Source of the DNA: UBA1161 sp002311745
GTDB lineage: Bacteria; Planctomycetota; Phycisphaerae; Tepidisphaerales; Tepidisphaeraceae
Length of the DNA: 64,000 bases
NCBI GenBank assembly: GCA_050018415.1
Contig: JBEKAB010000006.1
Location: forward strand, 62,001-126,000
Reading direction: 5' to 3'
Translations under genes and position numbers: made by a program
The notes under the pieces: generated by a model
The model's input: the letters and a program-made list of their open reading frames with translations, nothing else
Database searches by the model: none
What the model was told of the DNA's origin: nothing
Shown here: in pieces, positions 59,431-64,000 of the stretch
How positions within the stretch are numbered: the stretch's first letter is position 1
How the letters are laid out: each line of letters opens with the position of its first letter

Positions 59431-60636
59431 TCAATGGTCCAGCCCGCCGCGCAGGGGCGGACGCTTCTTCTTTTTCGCCGGCTCCGCAGGGGCGGATTCC
59501 GCCGGCGTATCGGCCGGCTCGGGCGCGGCCTGCCTGAGGCTGAACGACATCCGCCGGGCCACAGGATCGACCGACAACACCACCAGGCGGACCGTGTCCC
59601 CCTCTTTGACCACTTCGTCCATCGACTTGATCCGCCTGTAACTGGCTTCGCTGATCGGCAGCAGGCCCTCGATCCCCTCCTCCACTTCGATGAACGCTCC
59701 AAAATCCGCCAGCTTGGTCACGCGCCCGGTGACCAGCGAAGAGACGGCGTATCGCCCCGCCGCATCCAACCATGGATCGACGCCGCGCGCCTGCTTGAGG
59801 CTCAAACTCAGCTTCCCGCCGGCCCGGTCGAGCTTGAGAATCTTCACGTCCAGCACGTCGCCGACCTTCACCACTTCCGAAGGATTCTTGATCCGGCGAA
59901 AACTCATCTCGCTGATGTGCAGCAGCCCGTCCACGCCGCCCAAATCCACGAACGCGCCGAACTCCGTCACGTTGCGCACCGTGCCACGGCGAATCTGACC
60001 TTCAGCCAGTTCCTCCATCAGTTTCTTTTTCTGTTCCTCCCGCTCTCGCTCCAGGACGTTGCGGCGGGACAGAACGATGTTGCGAGCCTCGCGCTCGAAG
60101 GCCGTCACCTCGGCCGTGATCTTCTGGTTCAGGAACTGCGCCAAATCCGGCACGTGATAGATGTCCACCTGCCCCGCCGGGAGGAACGCGCGCATCCCTT
60201 TGACCGCGACTTCCAGCCCGCCCTTGTTCACGCCGCTGACGGTGCCCTCGACGATCTGCCCCACTTCCAGCGTCTCCCAGGTGACGTCGCTGGCCACCGC
60301 CCCCTTGCGCGACAAAATGAGCAGCCCCTCCGCGGCGTCGTAGCGCTCGACGTGGAACTCCATCTCCTGCCCGATCTTGGGCTCCTGCTCGAACTGCAGC
60401 AGCGGCACAACCCCTTGGCTCTTGCCCCCGAAATCGACGAACACATCCTCCTTCTCGATGGCGACGATCTTCCCCAGACGCGGCCCGGCATTCCCTTGCT
60501 GGGCCGGCTTGTCGAATCCGTACAACTTGTCCTCGGACACCTGCCCCAGCATCGCGTCGATCTGCGCATCCAGCTTGGCATCCGCGTCCGGGCGGAATTT
60601 CTCCTTGTATGGATCGTCGAAGCGATGCTTGGGCAT
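59431..60636 (-). CDS. Four-S1-domain RNA-binding protein (ribosomal protein S1-like)
   Basis: A 401-residue protein with four S1 OB-folds at about 54-110, 125-190, 215-285 and 300-370, for example GRVTKLADFGAFIEVEEGIE and GTVRNVTEFGAFVDLGGVDG. Classical S1 has six domains; shorter forms occur in several phyla. It may aid mRNA binding on the ribosome. The C-terminal tail is basic and Pro-rich. It starts the minus-strand unit that continues into the beta-helix protein, tgt and secDF. Confidence 0.88.
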   Translation of the reverse strand: MPKHRFDDPYKEKFRPDADAKLDAQIDAMLGQVSEDKLYGFDKPAQQGNAGPRLGKIVAIEKEDVFVDFGGKSQGVVPLLQFEQEPKIGQEMEFHVERYDAAEGLLILSRKGAVASDVTWETLEVGQIVEGTVSGVNKGGLEVAVKGMRAFLPAGQVDIYHVPDLAQFLNQKITAEVTAFEREARNIVLSRRNVLEREREEQKKKLMEELAEGQIRRGTVRNVTEFGAFVDLGGVDGLLHISEMSFRRIKNPSEVVKVGDVLDVKILKLDRAGGKLSLSLKQARGVDPWLDAAGRYAVSSLVTGRVTKLADFGAFIEVEEGIEGLLPISEASYRRIKSMDEVVKEGDTVRLVVLSVDPVARRMSFSLRQAAPEPADTPAESAPAEPAKKKKRPPLRGGLDH

Positions 60637-60721
60637 GTGGGGGATTCTATAGGCGATTCTCGCCGCTTGAAATGCCCGCCGCGTCGCGATACGTTCCCTA
60701 CCGCTTTCGGCGGAGAATCAC

Positions 60722-61927
60722 ATGTTCCCCCTGGCCCAGCGGATGCAACTCATTTCCGAGTCGATCACCCTGGCGGTGTCGGCCAAGGCCAACGCCATGA
60801 AGAAGGCCGGCATCGACGTGGTCGGCTTCGGCGCCGGCGAGCCGGACTTCGACACGCCGGCTTTCATCAAGGAAGCCGCCAAGGCGGCACTGGACAAGGG
60901 ACAAACCAAGTACACGCCCACGCCCTGCCTGCCCGAGCTGAAAGAGGCCATCGCGCGAAAATTCAACGCCGAAAATGGCCTGCCGTACAAGCCCGAGCAG
61001 ATCACCACCGGCGCCGGCGGAAAGCACTGCCTCTACATGGCCTTCATGGCCGTATTGAATCCCGGCGATGAAGTGCTGATCCCATCGCCGTACTGGGTCA
61101 GCTACCCGGAGCAGGTGAAACTGGCCGGCGGCATCGTTCGCGTCATCCGCGGCGAAGAAAGCAACGGGTTCAAGATCACGCCGCAGCAGCTCGAGTCGGC
61201 GATCACGCCCAAGTCGCGCGTGCTGGTCCTCAACAGCCCCAACAACCCCGGCGGCCACGCGTACGCGCCGCCGGAGCTTCAGGCCCTGGCGGATGTCGTC
61301 GCCAGGCATCCGCAACTGATCGTCTTCTCGGATGAGATTTACGAGAAGCTGATCTACGACGGCTTGAAATTCGTCAGCTTCGCGACGCTGCATCCGGATC
61401 TTCTGGAACGCACGCTGACGTTCAACTGTCACAGCAAGAGCTTCGCCATGACCGGCTGGCGGATGGGGTACATCGGCGGGCCCAAGGGGGCCATCGACGC
61501 GATCAACAAATTGCAGAGCCAGATGACCAGCCACGTGACCAGCTTCATTCAGCCCGCCGCCGCGGCCGCCCTGACCGATCCGCGCGGAGCCGCCAGCACC
61601 GAGCAGATGCGCAAGCAGTTCGAAAAACGCGGCGAGCACATGTGGGAAAGGCTGTGCGACCTGCTTCAGATCACCTGCGTCCGCCCCCAAGGCGCGTTCT
61701 ACGCCTTCCCCAACGTCAGCGCGTACTTCGGCAAATCCATCGGCGGCGCCAAAATCACCGATGCCATCAGCTTCGCCTCAGCGCTCTTGGAGCACAGCCA
61801 CGTCGCCGTCGTCCCCGGCAACGACAGCGGCTTCGACACCCACGTGCGCCTGAGCTTCGCCACCAGCATGGAGCAGATCGACAAGGGCATCGACCGCATC
61901 GGCCAGTTCCTTCAGAAATTGGGATGA
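60722..61927 (+). CDS. aspC: Aspartate aminotransferase, class I/II PLP enzyme
   Basis: A 401-residue type I-fold aminotransferase. The PLP lysine is in CHSKSFAMTGWRMGYIGGPK, the asparagine block in VLNSPNNPGG, and the aspartate in VFSDEIYEKLIYDG. The C-terminal arginine (HVRLSFATSMEQID) binds the substrate carboxylate. It is of the thermostable-type AAT family; prephenate or other substrates are possible. The start ATG 60722 follows GGAGAATCAC. Confidence 0.92.
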   Translation: MFPLAQRMQLISESITLAVSAKANAMKKAGIDVVGFGAGEPDFDTPAFIKEAAKAALDKGQTKYTPTPCLPELKEAIARKFNAENGLPYKPEQITTGAGGKHCLYMAFMAVLNPGDEVLIPSPYWVSYPEQVKLAGGIVRVIRGEESNGFKITPQQLESAITPKSRVLVLNSPNNPGGHAYAPPELQALADVVARHPQLIVFSDEIYEKLIYDGLKFVSFATLHPDLLERTLTFNCHSKSFAMTGWRMGYIGGPKGAIDAINKLQSQMTSHVTSFIQPAAAAALTDPRGAASTEQMRKQFEKRGEHMWERLCDLLQITCVRPQGAFYAFPNVSAYFGKSIGGAKITDAISFASALLEHSHVAVVPGNDSGFDTHVRLSFATSMEQIDKGIDRIGQFLQKLG

Positions 61928-61935
61928 ATCTCAGA

Positions 61936-62478
61936 TCAATTGACCGACGGATCATCCGGAATCCGGGAAAGATCGAACTGCTTGCCGATGATCCGCTGGG
62001 TCATCAGCTTCGACCACAAATTCGATTTGCTTTCAAAGATGATTTGCGCATCGGCGGGGGCCACCAACCACGATTCGATCTCCATCTCCGCCTCGAGCTG
62101 CCCCGGCGCCCACCCGGCATAGCCGACGAAATAGCGCGCCTGGCCGTTGGGCTGGCGCAGCAGCGATTCGATCTTGTTGCGCTCGGTGGTCAAGAAGACG
62201 CCCGGCAGCACATCCGCGTCCTTGGTGGAAGCGTCGGCGTGCAGGACCATCAGCGGCCCCTCGCACGGCCCGCCCTGATGCAGCACGCCTTCAACCGCGC
62301 ACGCATCGCCCACGCTTTGTTTGCACGCCTCGCGCACTGTCATGGGCAGCGGCCGATTCAAGATCAGCCCCATCGCCCCGTGCTCGTTGTGCTGGATCAT
62401 CAGCAGCACCGCGCGCAGAAAATTCGGGTCCGCCAACCGCGGCGACGCGAGCAAAAGTTTGCCCTGGGTGGAAGTCAT
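61936..62478 (-). CDS. yqgE: YqgE/AlgH family (UPF0301) protein
   Basis: A 180-residue protein: GKLLLASPRLADPNFLRAVL, IQHNEHGAMGLILNRPLP, GGPCEGPLMVLH and YFVGYAGWAPGQLEAEMEI match UPF0301. Function unknown; AlgH has been linked to regulation of alginate genes in Pseudomonas. ATG 62478 is used rather than an upstream TTG. It converges with aspC. Confidence 0.92.
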   Translation of the reverse strand: MTSTQGKLLLASPRLADPNFLRAVLLMIQHNEHGAMGLILNRPLPMTVREACKQSVGDACAVEGVLHQGGPCEGPLMVLHADASTKDADVLPGVFLTTERNKIESLLRQPNGQARYFVGYAGWAPGQLEAEMEIESWLVAPADAQIIFESKSNLWSKLMTQRIIGKQFDLSRIPDDPSVN

Positions 62479-62545
62479 ACGCAATCAAGACAATAGCCGC
62501 TTGGCGAAGTTTGTGTAAGAGACTGTATGAAAAACGCTGTATGCT

Positions 62546-62597
62546 GAATGATGAGTGCTGAATTAAATTTATCATTTATCATTTATCATTTATCATT
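62546..62597. repeat. ATTTATC heptamer repeat between guaA and yqgE
   Basis: Four tandem ATTTATC units (about 62567-62597), preceded by GAATGATGAGTGCTGAATT, giving a partial inverted repeat. Same family as the repeats at 8169-8207 and 51712-51800. It may terminate guaA transcription. Confidence 0.65.
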
Positions 62598-62609
62598 CTC
62601 CATCGCGGT

Positions 62610-64000
62610 TCATTCCCACTCGATGGTCGCCGGGGGTTTGCTGGAGATGTCGTACACCACGCGGTTGACGCCGCGGACTTCGTTGATGATCCGGTTGCTC
62701 ATCTCCGCCAAAACGCCAAAAGGAATCCGCGCCCAGTCGGCCGTCATGAAATCCTGCGTCTCCACCGCGCGGATAGCCACCACCGAATCGTAGCTGCGGG
62801 CATCGCCCATCACGCCCACCGTGCCGATGGGCAGCAGCACCGCGAAAACCTGGGCGGTCTTGCGGTACAAATGGGCCGCGATCAGCTCCTCCAGAACGAT
62901 CTCGTCAGCGTCGCGCAGGATGCGCAGACGATCGGGGGTGATTTCGCCGATGATGCGCACGGCCAGGCCCGGACCGGGGAACGGATGCCGCCAGACGATC
63001 GTCTCGGGCAGGCCAAGAACTTCGCCGACTTGTCGAACCTCGTCCTTGAACAGGTCGCGCAGCGGTTCGATCAGCTCGAAGCCAAGCTGCTCCGGCAATC
63101 CGCCGACGTTGTGGTGCAGCTTGATGTTGGCGGCGGTCCCGGCGTAGCCGTGGCCGCTCTCGATCACGTCCGGATACAGCGTCCCCTGGGCCAGAAAACG
63201 CGCCCCTTGGATCGGCGCCGCCGCCCGCCGGAACGCCTCGATGAATTGGTAGCCGATGATTTTGCGCTTCTGCTGCGGATCGATCACGCCGGCCAGGGCG
63301 GAAAGAAAAAACTCGGCGGCATCTTCGACAATCAGATTGATCTTGAAATGGTCGCGAAAGGTGGACTCCACCAGTTGCCGCTCGTTTTTCCTGAGCAGCC
63401 CGTTGTCGACGAAGATGCACTTCAGTTGATCGCCGATCGCCCGATGCAGCAGGGTCGCGACCACCGAGCTGTCTACGCCGCCGGAAAGCCCGCAAATCAC
63501 CTTGGCATCGCCGACCCGCTGACGCATGCCCTGCACGGTCTGCTCGATGAAGTTGCCCATCGTCCAGGTGCCGGAGCAATGGCAGATGTCGTACAGGAAA
63601 TTCTGGAAGATCTGCTCGCCTCGCGGCGTGTGGGTTACCTCGGGATGAAACTGCACGCCGTAAAACGGCCTGCTTTTGTGCCGCGCCGCGGCGAACGGGC
63701 AGGTCGGCGTCGTCGCCAGGGGCACGAAATCCGCCGGAAGCTCGTGCACCTGATCCCCGTGGCTCATCCAGACCGTCGTCTCCTCCGGCAGCCCGCGTAC
63801 CAGCGCATCATCCGCCACCACGTGCAGCTTCGTCCGCCCGAATTCCCGCGCCTTGGCCGGCTTGACCCGCCCGCCCAGGATTTCCGCGCCAAGCTGCATG
63901 CCATAGCAGATCCCCAGAATGGGCACGCCGAGATTGAAGATTTCCGGATCGCACCGCGGCGCGTTCTTCTCATACACGCTGGCCGGCCCGCCGGAGAGGA
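62610..64000 (-). CDS. guaA: GMP synthase (glutamine-hydrolysing), 3' part
   Basis: Converts XMP to GMP. The window holds the C-terminal part and most of the glutamine amidotransferase domain; its beginning lies past position 64000. The nucleophile Cys is in ILGICYGMQLGAE, and the PP-loop is ICGLSGGVDSSVVATLL. The dimerisation domain ends SKPPATIEWE, the usual GuaA terminus. The frame runs on to the edge with SGGPASVYEKNA before the visible part, so there is no true start here. Confidence 0.96.
   Translation of the reverse strand, partial: LSGGPASVYEKNAPRCDPEIFNLGVPILGICYGMQLGAEILGGRVKPAKAREFGRTKLHVVADDALVRGLPEETTVWMSHGDQVHELPADFVPLATTPTCPFAAARHKSRPFYGVQFHPEVTHTPRGEQIFQNFLYDICHCSGTWTMGNFIEQTVQGMRQRVGDAKVICGLSGGVDSSVVATLLHRAIGDQLKCIFVDNGLLRKNERQLVESTFRDHFKINLIVEDAAEFFLSALAGVIDPQQKRKIIGYQFIEAFRRAAAPIQGARFLAQGTLYPDVIESGHGYAGTAANIKLHHNVGGLPEQLGFELIEPLRDLFKDEVRQVGEVLGLPETIVWRHPFPGPGLAVRIIGEITPDRLRILRDADEIVLEELIAAHLYRKTAQVFAVLLPIGTVGVMGDARSYDSVVAIRAVETQDFMTADWARIPFGVLAEMSNRIINEVRGVNRVVYDISSKPPATIEWE

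Noticed and set aside
57155..59641. 828-residue plus-strand frame opposite the beta-helix gene
   Set aside because: High-GC shadow frame rich in Arg, His and Gln without any domain; the minus strand holds a signal peptide and beta-helix repeats.

Overview
The window looks like chromosomal DNA of a high-GC planctomycete, most likely from the Phycisphaerae side of the phylum. This is inferred from gene content and style; no search was run. Supporting signs are a 16S rRNA gene whose 3' end is not followed by tRNAs or 23S, a futalosine-pathway gene (mqnA), fused secDF, a SPINDLY/OGT-like glycosyltransferase, a PEP-CTERM-like sorted protein, RAYT transposases of a type I associate with planctomycetes, and heptamer repeats in several gaps. 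Most genes are housekeeping genes in short operons on both strands.

Layout. 1-406: 3' end of 16S rRNA, then a perfect-palindrome terminator and a scrap of tyrS-like sequence. 748-3662: GT-C membrane glycosyltransferase and tyrS. 3727-4711: REP pair, RAYT transposase and a small basic protein. 4715-13050: nadB, an isolated nuoC, murG, a thioredoxin-like protein, a very large LptC/OstA-like protein and kdsD (envelope and NAD functions). 13121-16658: scpA, a membrane protein, an ArgA-like acetyltransferase and prfB with its +1 frameshift. 16716-17270: a RelE/ParE-type toxin-antitoxin pair. 17318-21926: structured leader and HDOD protein, VOC protein, LPG-synthase-like flippase and a GH113-like hydrolase. 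22099-26488: solitary hicB with a broken hicA, then aspS-pyk-lipoprotein. 26482-31390: mqnA, an AraC regulator, a Fur-family regulator with degenerate metal ligands, a MITE-like inverted repeat, a LuxR-type regulator and small hypotheticals. 31502-40932: yjbQ, the sorted surface protein, a GT8-like protein, gatCA, rpmB, a GntR/LacI hybrid, lipase, thiL, ruvX and manC. 41026-46780: DUF3179 protein, a serA-like dehydrogenase, REP-RAYT-REP, a serA 3' scrap, an OGT-like gene, an OGT 3' scrap and DUF1802. 46780-51707: obgE, rpmA, a secreted protein, a GNAT protein, a possible oriC and dnaA. 51800-60636 (minus strand): S1 protein, beta-helix protein, tgt, yajC, secDF and LysM, an export/translation cluster. 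60722-64000: aspC, yqgE and the 3' part of guaA.

The most unusual feature is a recurring architecture. At three places a diverged scrap of a gene lies downstream of the intact copy in the same orientation: tyrS, the serA-like gene and the OGT-like gene. In one case a complete REP-RAYT-REP unit fills the interval. Two of the scraps are preceded by the same 16-base leader. The two RAYT genes, about 61% identical, each sit beside REP palindromes whose central dinucleotide differs between loci, and both lack a tyrosine at the usual catalytic position. Together these suggest a REP/RAYT lineage and a kind of 3'-end duplication scar that deserve comparison across related genomes.
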